64,000 bases of DNA. Origin: Allorhizobium ampelinum S4 (GTDB lineage Bacteria > Pseudomonadota > Alphaproteobacteria > Rhizobiales > Rhizobiaceae). The notes below the pieces were generated by a model. That model saw only the letters and a program-made list of their open reading frames with translations. It did not search any database and was not told the DNA's origin. The stretch spans positions 2,855,001-2,919,000 of the forward strand of contig NC_011989.1 of the NCBI RefSeq assembly GCF_000016285.1. Direction: 5' to 3'. Positions within the stretch are counted from its first letter, which is position 1; each line of letters opens with the position of its first letter. This document shows, in pieces, positions 1 through 8,574 of this stretch. The position numbers and the translations under genes were made by a program.

Positions 1-2
1 GC

Positions 3-1685
3 AGCCTCGCCCTGACCTGGGACAATCGCATGCGCCAGCTCTACGATTGTGATCCGTCCCGTCCGATTGAAATCCGCGAGGATTGGAGCAACTGTCTCCA
101 TCCAGAGGATCGGGAAAGCGCCACTCACGCTCTGGCCACGGCCATCCGCACGGGCTCCAATTACTCGACCGAGTTCCGCATTCTGGATCGCAGCGGCCAG
201 ATACGCCATATCCGCTCCTTCGGCTCGATCTATCGCGATGCCGATTTTCGCAAGAAGATCGTTGGCGTGAACTGGAACATCACCGCGGATGTCAAACTGC
301 ATGAAGCCCTGCACGATGCCAAAACCGCGCTCGAGGCCCAGAACCAGGAACTGGAAAACGCCCGGCAGATCATGGAACATACGTCTCTGCACGATCCCCT
401 CACCGGACTTGCAAACCGACGCTTCCTCGACCGGCATCTGGCAGAGATCGAAGACCTCAGGGGTAACGGCAAATCTGTCGCTCTGCTGCATATCGATCTC
501 GACAGGTTCAAGGAGATCAACGACACGCTGGGCCACGCGGCGGGTGATGCCATGCTGCGCCATGCTGCCAGCCAGATCAACGCCCACATGTCGCCGGGCG
601 ATTTTGCCGCGCGCATCGGCGGCGACGAATTCGTGGTGGTCAAGCACGATGAGAGCAGCCAGGCCGCAGCCCGCATCCTTGGCGAAACCCTGATCGACGC
701 CATCAACCAGCCGATCCATTGGGAGGGCCAGGAATGCCGTGTTAGCGCCAGCATCGGCATTGCCCAGTCCTGCAACAACCACCCGCATCTGGAACAGGCA
801 TTGATCAATGCCGATATCGCGCTTTACGAGGCAAAACGGCGCGGAAAGAACCGGCTGGAATTCTTTTCCGACACGTTGAAGGAAGCGACCCTTTCCACCA
901 AGCGCACCGCCGACGCCATTCTGCGCTCGCTGGCCGATCACGATTTCATTCCCTATTTCCAGCCGCAATTTGACGCGCACACCATGCAGATTACTGGCGT
1001 CGAGGCGCTCGCGCGCTGGCAACATCCGCAGCTTGGCCTGTTGCCGCCGATTGCATTCCTGTCGGTGGCCGAAAGCCTGAATGTCGTGGCCGCCATCGAC
1101 AACAGCATTTTGGAACAATCGCTTGCCCAGGCCCGCCGCTGGCAGGAGCATGGGCTGGATACGCCGCATGTCTCGGTCAATATCTCTGCCCAGAGATTGT
1201 TCGACGACGGCCTTTTTGCCCATCTGCGCGATACGCCGCTTCCTGCTGGCGGCCTTGCTTTCGAGTTGCTGGAATCGATCTCCTTCGATGACAAGGCGGA
1301 AGCCGCGGCCATCGCCATCAGCCAGATCAAGATCCTCGGTATCGATATCGAGATCGATGATTTCGGCACCGGCTATTCCTCGATCCTCAGCCTTTTGAAA
1401 CTCTCGCCCCGACGCTTGAAAATCGACCGGCAATTGACCCTGCCGATCATCGAGAGCAAGCAACAGCGACGGTTGATCGGCTCTATCGTCGAAATCGGTC
1501 GGTCGCTTGGCATTGAAATCATTGCCGAAGGTGTCGAAACCATGCAGCATGCCGACATTCTGCGCGATCTCGGCTGTCATACCTTACAGGGCTTTGGCCT
1601 CGCCCGCCCGATGAACGGCGATGACCTGTTCGCGCTTTTGAAGCGCCGGTCCCTGGACCGTAAACAGGACGCCATCGCGCTCTGA
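3..1685 (+). CDS. PAS-GGDEF-EAL cyclic-di-GMP enzyme, 5' end missing
   Basis: Dual-domain c-di-GMP turnover protein, truncated by the left window edge: the frame is open from base 3 and reads through a PAS/PAC segment before the first internal ATG at base 30. Counted from that ATG, the PAC region covers about residues 1-95, followed by a helical linker, a GGDEF domain (about 115-280, motif RIGGDEF) and an EAL domain (about 300-540). The inhibitory I-site reads SPGD rather than RxxD, so product inhibition is probably lost. The EAL signature residues look intact (EALARW, DDFGTGYSS, AEGVET), which predicts phosphodiesterase activity. PAS input suggests a cytosolic or membrane-tethered sensor, but the N-terminus is outside the window. 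Family call is secure; the net activity is inference. Confidence 0.93.
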   Translation, partial: SLALTWDNRMRQLYDCDPSRPIEIREDWSNCLHPEDRESATHALATAIRTGSNYSTEFRILDRSGQIRHIRSFGSIYRDADFRKKIVGVNWNITADVKLHEALHDAKTALEAQNQELENARQIMEHTSLHDPLTGLANRRFLDRHLAEIEDLRGNGKSVALLHIDLDRFKEINDTLGHAAGDAMLRHAASQINAHMSPGDFAARIGGDEFVVVKHDESSQAAARILGETLIDAINQPIHWEGQECRVSASIGIAQSCNNHPHLEQALINADIALYEAKRRGKNRLEFFSDTLKEATLSTKRTADAILRSLADHDFIPYFQPQFDAHTMQITGVEALARWQHPQLGLLPPIAFLSVAESLNVVAAIDNSILEQSLAQARRWQEHGLDTPHVSVNISAQRLFDDGLFAHLRDTPLPAGGLAFELLESISFDDKAEAAAIAISQIKILGIDIEIDDFGTGYSSILSLLKLSPRRLKIDRQLTLPIIESKQQRRLIGSIVEIGRSLGIEIIAEGVETMQHADILRDLGCHTLQGFGLARPMNGDDLFALLKRRSLDRKQDAIAL

Positions 1686-1791
1686 TACTTTGTAAATGCC
1701 TTAGTTTTGAACGGAAAAAGGGTCGCCTCGCTTTGCACTGCATCGTATAGAAAGCCTTGGCGCGACACGAGTAGGCGTCACCAACCTATCA

Positions 1792-2763
1792 TTGCACAAA
1801 GACCCGACCGTGACAGCATCGACGATTTCCCCTGCGCCTCAAAAAGACACCGCAAAAGACCGGCACAACAGCCATGCCCGTGGCCGCGAGAAACTGAAGG
1901 CCCATCTGGCCGTTCTGCTGTTTGCCGTGTTGCTCGCCACCTCCTTTTCCTTCGGTGGCATGGCGACCCACATGATCGATCCGATTGCGGTCCAGGCGCT
2001 ACGCTATATCGTCACCATCGCGCTGACCGCTTTCCTGTGCTTCCGCGTCAAGCGCTATCCGCTCAAAGCGCCGCGTCGCCCGGTCCGCTTCGTGATTATC
2101 GGCGCGCTGATGGCCACCTATATGATCAGCATGTTCATCGCCCTGCAATTTACCGCCCCTGTGGCGACCGGGGCGATCTTCACGATGATGCCGCTGATGA
2201 GCGCAGGCTTTGCCTGGCTATTGATGCGCCAGAAAACCCGTGGCCGGGTGATGGTCAGCCTGGTGATTGCCGCCATCGGCGCGATCTGGGTGATCTTTCG
2301 CGGCGATGTGCAGGCGCTGATCCATTTCGACATCGGCAAGGGTGAGCTGATCTACCTCGTCGGCGTCACCGCGCATGCGATTTACGTGCCTCTGCTGCGC
2401 AAATTCAACGAGAACGAACCGGCGCTGATCTTCATGCTGTGGTCGGCGGTGGGGACGCTGGCCTTCATTCTGGTGCCGGGCCTGCCCCGGCTGATCGCCC
2501 TCGATTATGCCTCGATCTCCTGGCTTGGCTGGGGTCTGGTGCTCTATCTGGCTGTGGTGACGACGCTGATTACCTTCCTTCTGCTGCAATATGCCTCGCA
2601 GCGCCTGCCCGCCCCCAAAGTGCTGGCCTATAGCTATCTGACGCCGAGTTTCATCATTGTGCTGGAAGGCGCCATGGGCCATGGCTGGGCGCCGATGGCC
2701 GTATTTGCCGGGGCGCTAATCACCGCCGCCGGACTTCTCGCCATGGCCATGTTGCCAGACTGA
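1792..2763 (+). CDS. EamA/DMT-family permease
   Basis: Inner-membrane drug/metabolite transporter (EamA, formerly DUF6) of 323 residues. About ten hydrophobic segments are visible in two repeated halves, after a charged N-terminus of about 35 residues. It starts from TTG at 1792 or GTG at 1810; no strong Shine-Dalgarno decides between them. The family exports or imports small metabolites, and the substrate cannot be told here. It converges with the RutR-like repressor gene, with only 14 bp between the two stop codons, so it is not part of the pyrimidine operon. No Rho-independent terminator is seen after the upstream GGDEF-EAL gene. Confidence 0.85.
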   Translation: MHKDPTVTASTISPAPQKDTAKDRHNSHARGREKLKAHLAVLLFAVLLATSFSFGGMATHMIDPIAVQALRYIVTIALTAFLCFRVKRYPLKAPRRPVRFVIIGALMATYMISMFIALQFTAPVATGAIFTMMPLMSAGFAWLLMRQKTRGRVMVSLVIAAIGAIWVIFRGDVQALIHFDIGKGELIYLVGVTAHAIYVPLLRKFNENEPALIFMLWSAVGTLAFILVPGLPRLIALDYASISWLGWGLVLYLAVVTTLITFLLLQYASQRLPAPKVLAYSYLTPSFIIVLEGAMGHGWAPMAVFAGALITAAGLLAMAMLPD

Positions 2764-2777
2764 TCCCGTCCCTGCTT

Positions 2778-3419
2778 TCACATTCCCGGCTGTAGACCCC
2801 TCAGAAACAGCCCTTCCAGAAACCGCGCGGCATTCTCGAACCGGTCGTCTTCCGCCGTCCCCGCGCCCAGCACGGCACGCACCTGCACGTCGAAATCAGC
2901 ATAATGCTGGGTGGTCGACCAGATTGAAAAAATCAGGTGATAGGGATCGCAGGCGATAAGCTTGCCCGCCATGATCCAACTGCGGATCACCTCGGCCTTT
3001 TCATCGACCAGGTCTTTCAGCGGTCCTTTCAGCACATCCTCGATAATGGGCGCCCCCTGGAGCACTTCATTGGCAAACAGCCGACTTTCGCGCGGAAAAT
3101 CGCGGGCCATTTCCAGCTTGCGGCGGATATAGCTCCGGATTTCCTCCTGCGGATCGCCCTCGGCATCAAAGGCGCGCAGCGGCTCAAGCCAATTGGCCAG
3201 CAGCCGGTCCATCAGCACCCGGTGCATCGCCTCCTTAGTGCGGAAATAATAGAGCAGATTGGGTTTCGACATGCCCGCCACCTCGGCGATCTGGTCGATG
3301 GTCGAGCCGCGAAAGCCGCGCATGGAAAACACGTCCAGCGCCGCTTGCAGGATGACCTCCTCCTTTTCCTCCTGAATTCGCGTCCGCCTCTGCGTCTTCG
3401 ATGCCCTGGCTATTGCCAT
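2778..3419 (-). CDS. rutR: RutR-like TetR-family repressor
   Basis: TetR-type regulator of 213 residues: N-terminal helix-turn-helix (about 20-65, including STIDQIAEVAGMSKPNLLYYF) and a C-terminal ligand domain of the RutR/YcdC type. ATG at 3419 is chosen over the longer frame because GGGAGAGGG lies just upstream. Family knowledge: E. coli RutR binds uracil/thymine and controls pyrimidine use. Here the gene diverges from the amidohydrolase at 3719, and a RutR-like box lies between them at 3570-3585, so autoregulation plus control of the reductive pyrimidine genes is a reasonable inference. Assignment as a RutR homologue is fairly sure; the effector is inferred. Confidence 0.85.
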   Translation of the reverse strand: MAIARASKTQRRTRIQEEKEEVILQAALDVFSMRGFRGSTIDQIAEVAGMSKPNLLYYFRTKEAMHRVLMDRLLANWLEPLRAFDAEGDPQEEIRSYIRRKLEMARDFPRESRLFANEVLQGAPIIEDVLKGPLKDLVDEKAEVIRSWIMAGKLIACDPYHLIFSIWSTTQHYADFDVQVRAVLGAGTAEDDRFENAARFLEGLFLRGLQPGM

Positions 3420-3569
3420 GCCCTCTCCCTGTCTTCCCCATGCCTGCCTGCGCCTTGCTGCTTCCAACCCTGCCCCGGAAGCCACCAGACGCGCCTCAAA
3501 AACCGGGCGAAAGCTTTGACCGAATTTTTCGCGTTTTTCGGCTTGAGTGCCGCGCCGGAAGTTGTAATG

Positions 3570-3585
3570 TTTACCAATCGGTCAA
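3570..3585. promoter_or_regulatory. RutR-type operator between divergent genes
   Basis: The sequence TTTACCAATCGGTCAA matches the known RutR consensus TTGACCAnnTGGTCAA at 12 of 14 fixed positions. It lies between the divergently transcribed rutR-like gene and the amidohydrolase gene. A further TTGACC half-site is visible near 3518. Binding is inferred from similarity to the E. coli box. Confidence 0.6.
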
Positions 3586-3718
3586 ATATCAATCACTGCC
3601 CTGAGAAAGGCAATGGTTGAGACCGAAACAAAGGCTCAAAAATAACAAGAGCTAACAATGATGGGAACAGCGGTTTTCGATGGGCATCGAAATCCCTGCA
3701 CAAATTAGGATTGATAAG

Positions 3719-4972
3719 ATGACGGCTCACCCCGGTGCGAACCTGCGCGTAAATGCTGACCGGCTGTGGGACAGCCTGATGGACATGGCCAAGATTGGCC
3801 CCGGCATTGCTGGCGGCAACAACCGCCAGACCTTGACCGACGAAGACGCCGAAGGTCGCGCGCTGTTCCAGAGCTGGTGCGAGGCAGCAGGCATGACCAT
3901 GGGCGTGGACCAGATGGGCACCATGTTCGCCACCCGCCCCGGCACCGACCCCGATGCCCTGCCCGTTTATGTTGGCTCCCACCTCGACACCCAACCCACC
4001 GGCGGCAAGTATGATGGCGTGCTGGGTGTGCTGGCCGCGCTGGAAGTGGTGCGCTCCATGAACGATCTTGGCGTTAAAACCAAGCATCCGATTGTTGTGA
4101 CCAACTGGGCCAATGAAGAAGGCGCGCGCTTTGCCCCGGCCATGCTGGCCTCCGGCGTGTTTGCGGGCATGCATACGCTGGATTACGCCTATTCCCGCAA
4201 AGACCCAGACGGCAAGACCTATGGCGATGAGCTGAAGCGCATTGGCTGGCTGGGCGAGGAAGAGGTTGGTGCGCGCAAAATGCACGCCTATTTCGAATAT
4301 CACATTGAGCAAGGGCCGATTCTGGAAGCCGAAAACAAGCAGATTGGCGTTGTTACCCACTGTCAGGGCCTGTGGTGGCTGGAATTTACGCTGACAGGCC
4401 GTGAAGCGCACACTGGCTCCACGCCAATGAACTTGCGCGTCAACGCTGGTCTGGCCATGAGTCGGATCATTGAGATGGTGCAGGATGTGGCGATGAGCGA
4501 GCAGCCGGGTGCTGTTGGCGGCGTGGGACAAGTGTTCTTCTCGCCCAACTCCCGCAATGTGCTGCCGGGCAAGGTGGTGTTCACGGTGGATATTCGCACC
4601 CCAAGCCAAGACAAACTCGACCGGATGCGGGCGAAGATTGAAGCAGAAGCCGCAACAATCTGCGAAGCGCTGGGCGTTGGCTGCTCAGTGGAAGCTGTTG
4701 GCCATTTCGATCCCGTGACGTTTGATCCCACGCTGGTAGGCCGCGTGCGCGATGCCGCCGAGCGGCTGGGCTATAGCCACATGAACATCATTTCCGGTGC
4801 TGGCCACGATGCTTGCTGGGCGGCGCGGGTTGCGCCATCGACGATGATTATGTGTCCGTGTGTGGGTGGGCTTTCGCACAATGAGGCGGAAGAGATTTCC
4901 AAGGATTGGGCTGGTGCCGGGTGTGATGTGTTGTTGCATGCGGTGTTGGAGACGGCGGAGGTTGTGGGGTAA
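3719..4972 (+). CDS. pydC: Zn-dependent amidohydrolase (beta-ureidopropionase / N-carbamoyl amino acid hydrolase)
   Basis: M20 family hydrolase (HyuC/AmaB/allantoate amidohydrolase group) of 417 residues. It removes the carbamoyl group from N-carbamoyl-beta-alanine or a related compound, giving ammonia, CO2 and an amino acid. Metal-site motifs are visible: GSHLDTQPTGGKYDGVLG near residue 85, NEEGARF near 130, HIEQGP near 195 and SGAGHDA near 375. ATG 3719 is preferred over ATG 3680 because TTAGGA sits nine bases upstream and family members start at about this point. The neighbouring dihydropyrimidinase and RutR-like regulator favour a pyrimidine role. Allantoate or hydantoin-derived substrates remain possible. 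Confidence 0.85.
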   Translation: MTAHPGANLRVNADRLWDSLMDMAKIGPGIAGGNNRQTLTDEDAEGRALFQSWCEAAGMTMGVDQMGTMFATRPGTDPDALPVYVGSHLDTQPTGGKYDGVLGVLAALEVVRSMNDLGVKTKHPIVVTNWANEEGARFAPAMLASGVFAGMHTLDYAYSRKDPDGKTYGDELKRIGWLGEEEVGARKMHAYFEYHIEQGPILEAENKQIGVVTHCQGLWWLEFTLTGREAHTGSTPMNLRVNAGLAMSRIIEMVQDVAMSEQPGAVGGVGQVFFSPNSRNVLPGKVVFTVDIRTPSQDKLDRMRAKIEAEAATICEALGVGCSVEAVGHFDPVTFDPTLVGRVRDAAERLGYSHMNIISGAGHDACWAARVAPSTMIMCPCVGGLSHNEAEEISKDWAGAGCDVLLHAVLETAEVVG

Positions 4973-4978
4973 GCATGG

Positions 4979-5157
4979 GCCTTCGGCACCCCCTCATCCG
5001 GCTCTTCGAGCCACCTTCTCCCCGCTGGGGAGAAGAGGGAGTGTGCCGTAACCTTTGCATTGCAAGACAGCAGCATATGAAGATGAACCGGCTGCGTCTT
5101 GGTCTCTTCACGCCTGCGGGGAGAAGGTGCCGGCAGGCGGATGAGGGGGCCGAAGGC
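4979..5157. repeat. Long mosaic palindromic repeat, copy 1
   Basis: A composite inverted repeat. The left arm begins GCCTTCGGC, then CCCCTCATCCG and ACCTTCTCCCC with its own small hairpin. The right arm is the same modules inverted (GGGGAGAAGGT, CGGATGAGGGG, GCCGAAGGC). Modules and module order match copy 2 at 5581-5748 in the same orientation. The layout resembles rhizobial intergenic mosaic elements (RIME-type), but identity with a named family was not tested. The right tip abuts the start codon of the DUF559 gene. Confidence 0.85.
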
Positions 5158-5568
5158 ATGACGGACATTACCAAACGCCGACCCGGCAAAACAGGACAAG
5201 CAAGACAGCTTCGTCAGAATGAAACCGATGCAGAATATCGACTGTGGGGCGATCTTCGCAACAGGCTGCTCAATGGTCATAAATTCGCGCGTCAGGTGCC
5301 TCTCGGTGCCTATATTGCTGATTTCGTTTGCCGTGAACGCTGCTTGATTGTTGAACTGGATGGATGCCAACATGCCGAAAGCGCTTCAGACGAGATGCGA
5401 ACAGCGTGGCTGAATGACCAGGGTTATGATGTGCTTCGGTTTTGGAACGGCGAGGTTCTCTCGGAAAGACGCGATGTTCTTGAAACAATCCTTGCCGTTC
5501 TGGAAGGCAAGATCACCGAGCGTTGTGGCACATTACGGTTCTATCCGGGGAAACGAGGACATGAATGA
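5158..5568 (+). CDS. DUF559 endonuclease-like protein inside repeats
   Basis: Small (136 residues) DUF559 protein, a Vsr/PD-(D/E)xK-fold relative. Typical features are seen in order: ETDAEYRLWGDLR near residue 22, KFARQVPLGAYIADFVC near 40-55 and LIVELDGCQH near 60-70, so the D...ExD putative nuclease residues are present, followed by VLRFWNGEVL near 95. ATG 5158 directly follows the terminal GCCGAAGGC of repeat copy 1, so the purine-rich repeat end (GAGGGGGCCGAAGGC) also supplies any ribosome binding site. The stop is 12 bp before repeat copy 2. It interrupts pydC-hydA without disrupting either. The longer frame upstream of 5158 is translated repeat and was not used. Biochemical role unknown. 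Confidence 0.8.
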   Translation: MTDITKRRPGKTGQARQLRQNETDAEYRLWGDLRNRLLNGHKFARQVPLGAYIADFVCRERCLIVELDGCQHAESASDEMRTAWLNDQGYDVLRFWNGEVLSERRDVLETILAVLEGKITERCGTLRFYPGKRGHE

Positions 5569-5580
5569 GCAAGCCTAGGG

Positions 5581-5748
5581 GCCTTCGGCCACCCCCTCAT
5601 CCGGCTCTTCGAGCCACCTTCTCCCCGCTGGGGAGAAGAGGGAGTGTGCCGCGCCCTTTGTGCTTTCCAATAGACGAAGCGGCTGCGTCCGGGTCTCTTC
5701 TCCCCCGCGGGGAGAAGGTGTCGGCAGGCGGATGAGGGGGCCGAAGGC
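5581..5748. repeat. Long mosaic palindromic repeat, copy 2
   Basis: Second copy of the composite palindrome seen at 4979-5157, in the same orientation: GCCTTCGGCC and CCCCTCATCCGGC at the left, GGGGAGAAGGTG, CGGATGAGGGG and GCCGAAGGC at the right, with a variable centre of about 30 bp. It ends 39 bp before the hydA start. Confidence 0.85.
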
Positions 5749-5787
5749 CACCAAACGACAACCAAAAACAAACACGGGTGAACACAC

Positions 5788-7242
5788 ATGAGCACAGTCA
5801 TCAAGAACGGCACCGTCGTCACCGCCGATCTCACCTACAAGGCCGATGTGAAAATCGAGGGCGGCGTCATCACCGAAATCGGCCCGGACCTTTCCGGCGA
5901 TACCGTGCTGGATGCCTCCGGCTGTTACATCATGCCGGGTGGTATTGATCCGCATGTGCATCTGGAAATGCCGTTCATGGGCACCTATTCCGCCGATGAT
6001 TTTGAAAGCGGCACCCGTGCGGGTCTGGCTGGCGGCACCACCATGGTGGTGGATTTCTGTCTGCCCGATCCCGGCCAATCGCTGCTGGAAGCGCTGACCC
6101 GCTGGGACAATAAATCCACCCGCGCCAATTGCGATTATTCCTTCCACATGGCCATCACCTCATGGGATGAGCGCATTTTCAACGAGATGCAGACCATTGT
6201 GCAGGACAAGGGCATCAACACTTTCAAACACTTCATGGCCTATAAGGGGGCCTTGATGGTGAATGATGACGAGATGTTTGCCTCCTTCTCCCGCTGTGCC
6301 GAACTGGGCGCGCTGCCGCTGGTGCATGCCGAAAATGGTGATGTAGTCGCGGCCATGTCGGCAAAGCTGCTGGCAGAAGGCAATGACGGGCCGGAGGCGC
6401 ACGCCTATTCCCGCCCGGCTGAAGTGGAGGGTGAAGCCACCAACCGCGCCATCATGCTGGCCGATATGGCAGGAGTGCCGCTCTATGTGGTGCATACCTC
6501 TTGCGAACAGGCCCATGAGGCCATCCGCCGCGCCCGGCAAAAGGGCATGCGGGTCTATGGCGAGCCGCTGATTCAGCATCTGACGCTGGATGAGAGCGAA
6601 TATTTCGACAAGGATTGGGACCACGCCGCCCGCCGGGTGATGTCGCCGCCGTTCCGCAACAAGCAGCATCAGGATAGCCTCTGGGCGGGCCTGCAATCCG
6701 GCTCGCTCTCTTGCGTTGCCACCGACCATTGCGCCTTTACATCAGAGCAAAAGCGGTTTGGCGTTGGCAATTTCACCAAAATCCCCAATGGCACCGGCGG
6801 GTTGGAAGATCGCCTGCCGATGCTGTGGACCTATGGCGTGGCCACGGGCCGCTTGACCATGAACGAGTTCGTGGCCGTCACCTCCACCAACATCGCCAAA
6901 ATCCTCAATATCTATCCGAAGAAGGGCGCGATCCTTGTGGGGGCCGATGCCGATATTGTGGTGTGGGACCCGAAGCGCTCCAAAACAATCTCGGCCAACA
7001 ACCAGCAATCGGCCATTGATTACAATGTGTTCGAGGGCAAAACCGTCACCGGCCTGCCGCGCTTTACGCTCACCCGTGGCGTGGTGGCGATTGAGGAAAG
7101 CACCGTGAAAACGCAGGAAGGCCACGGCAAGTTTGTGAAGCGCGAGCCTTATCCTGCGGTGAGCAAGGCGCTGTCTACGTGGAAAGAACTGGTGTCGCCG
7201 CGCAAAGTGGAGCGCACAGGCATTCCGGCCAGCGGGGTGTGA
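5788..7242 (+). CDS. hydA: Dihydropyrimidinase (D-hydantoinase)
   Basis: Cyclic amidohydrolase of 484 residues, the normal family length. It opens the dihydropyrimidine (or hydantoin) ring to give an N-carbamoyl beta- or alpha-amino acid, the substrate of the upstream PydC-like enzyme. Binuclear metal-site residues are visible: GGIDPHVHLE (about 50-60), the carbamylated lysine region FKHFMAYKG (about 147-155), HAEN (about 180), HTSC (about 236) and ATDHCAF (about 313). It has a TIM-barrel amidohydrolase layout and is cytosolic. It lies in the pydC-hydA-ABC transporter series. Dihydropyrimidine dehydrogenase (pydA/preAT), the usual first enzyme, is not in the window. Confidence 0.93.
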   Translation: MSTVIKNGTVVTADLTYKADVKIEGGVITEIGPDLSGDTVLDASGCYIMPGGIDPHVHLEMPFMGTYSADDFESGTRAGLAGGTTMVVDFCLPDPGQSLLEALTRWDNKSTRANCDYSFHMAITSWDERIFNEMQTIVQDKGINTFKHFMAYKGALMVNDDEMFASFSRCAELGALPLVHAENGDVVAAMSAKLLAEGNDGPEAHAYSRPAEVEGEATNRAIMLADMAGVPLYVVHTSCEQAHEAIRRARQKGMRVYGEPLIQHLTLDESEYFDKDWDHAARRVMSPPFRNKQHQDSLWAGLQSGSLSCVATDHCAFTSEQKRFGVGNFTKIPNGTGGLEDRLPMLWTYGVATGRLTMNEFVAVTSTNIAKILNIYPKKGAILVGADADIVVWDPKRSKTISANNQQSAIDYNVFEGKTVTGLPRFTLTRGVVAIEESTVKTQEGHGKFVKREPYPAVSKALSTWKELVSPRKVERTGIPASGV

Positions 7243-7244
7243 GG

Positions 7245-7766
7245 ATGAGCAAGCTCAGGATGGTGAGGGCTTATCTGGGCGCTGTAATCACAGGGCTAAT
7301 GGTTTTCGCTCTCATCATGCTGCCAATATTTCTCTTACCTTTGATGACGTCAGGTGAAACAAAATTCTCAACCGATGCGTTTTTAAACGGATCAGTCGGC
7401 TCATTTATACTAATTCTTATGTTTATTGGATATGGTCTTCCAGTATCCCTCATCACAGCCGCACCTTTTACTTTAATATGCACTTCCCTTATCGGAATTG
7501 CATGGAACGCAACGCATAGGAATTCTATTATTTTAGGTGCGCTATGCCCACTAGTATCGACAGCATTTTTCACCATGCTGTTTATCATGCCGACGACGTC
7601 ACCACCTGATCCTGAAAGCAACCGATTTAACGACTATATTTTACCGGCTCTGGTCGTAGGTGTCGCATTGATCCCGAGCGGTGCCGTCGCCGGATCGGTT
7701 TTCTGGCGTCTGGGGCTGAGACCGAAGGCCTCTCCATCCAAACCCGCTCTTCAGGTGAAATCATGA
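7245..7766 (+). CDS. Unknown four-helix membrane protein
   Basis: A 173-residue protein with four clear hydrophobic stretches (about residues 10-35, 48-72, 80-112 and 132-152) and a short basic C-terminus. I do not recognise the family. The start ATG follows the hydA stop by two bases (GTGTGAGGATGAGC), so it is translationally linked to hydA, and it is followed 16 bp later by the transporter ATPase gene. Base composition is clearly AT-richer than both neighbours, with more A/T third positions, suggesting later insertion into the operon. A transporter accessory role is possible but unsupported. Confidence 0.65.
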   Translation: MSKLRMVRAYLGAVITGLMVFALIMLPIFLLPLMTSGETKFSTDAFLNGSVGSFILILMFIGYGLPVSLITAAPFTLICTSLIGIAWNATHRNSIILGALCPLVSTAFFTMLFIMPTTSPPDPESNRFNDYILPALVVGVALIPSGAVAGSVFWRLGLRPKASPSKPALQVKS

Positions 7767-7782
7767 GACATGGAAGATCGTA

Positions 7783-8574
7783 ATGTCAGCCTCCCCCTAT
7801 TCCGTCGTCTCCGCCAAAGATCTCTGTCTGACCTTCCAGACCAATGATGGGCCGGTGCATGCGCTGTCCAACGTGGATCTGGAGGTGAAAAAGGGCGATT
7901 TTGTTTCCTTCATTGGCCCATCCGGCTGTGGCAAAACCACGTTTTTGCGCGTCATTGCTGATCTGGAAAAGCACACATCCGGCACCATTACCGTCAATGG
8001 CATGACGCCGGAGAATGCCCGCAAGGAACGTTCCTACGGCTATGTGTTTCAGGCGGCAGCGCTCTATCCATGGCGCACCATTGAGCAAAACATTGCCCTG
8101 CCGCTGGAGATTATGGCCTATAGCCCGGATGAGAGGAAAAAGCGGATTGAGCAAACACTAGAACTGGTCAATCTCGCAGGCTTTGGCAAAAAATTCCCCT
8201 GGCAGCTCTCCGGCGGCATGCAGCAACGTGCCTCGATTGCCCGCGCACTGGCTTTTGATGCCGACCTGTTGTTGATGGATGAGCCATTTGGCGCGCTGGA
8301 TGAAATTGTCCGCGATCATTTGAACGAGCAATTGCTGAAACTCTGGGATCGCACCAACAAGACCATCTGTTTTGTCACCCACTCGATTCCAGAGGCCGTT
8401 TATCTCTCCACCAAAATCGTGGTGATGAGCCCCCGGCCCGGGCGCGTGACCGATGTGATTGAATCGACCCTGCCACGGGAGCGACCGCTGGATATTCGCG
8501 AAAGCCCGGAGTTTCTGGCCATTGCCCATCGTGTGCGCGAAGGTTTGCGGGCGGGGCATAGTTATGAGGAATAG
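7783..8574 (+). CDS. ABC transporter ATP-binding protein (NitT/TauT/SsuB type)
   Basis: ATPase of 263 residues. Walker A GPSGCGKTT (about 46), Q-loop YVFQAAALYPW, signature LSGGMQQRASIARAL (about 143) and Walker B LLLMDEPFGALDE (about 166) are all intact. It energises uptake through the two permeases that follow. Its last 11 bases overlap the start of permease 1, indicating translational coupling. The set (ATPase, two permeases, NMT1-type binding protein) resembles transporters for pyrimidine-like or hydantoin-like compounds found beside hyd/pyd genes. The substrate is inferred from that context. Confidence 0.92.
   Translation: MSASPYSVVSAKDLCLTFQTNDGPVHALSNVDLEVKKGDFVSFIGPSGCGKTTFLRVIADLEKHTSGTITVNGMTPENARKERSYGYVFQAAALYPWRTIEQNIALPLEIMAYSPDERKKRIEQTLELVNLAGFGKKFPWQLSGGMQQRASIARALAFDADLLLMDEPFGALDEIVRDHLNEQLLKLWDRTNKTICFVTHSIPEAVYLSTKIVVMSPRPGRVTDVIESTLPRERPLDIRESPEFLAIAHRVREGLRAGHSYEE

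Noticed and set aside
4975..5157. N-terminal extension of the DUF559 frame
   Set aside because: These codons are the palindromic repeat itself read in frame; the ATG at 5158 matches where the DUF559 similarity begins.
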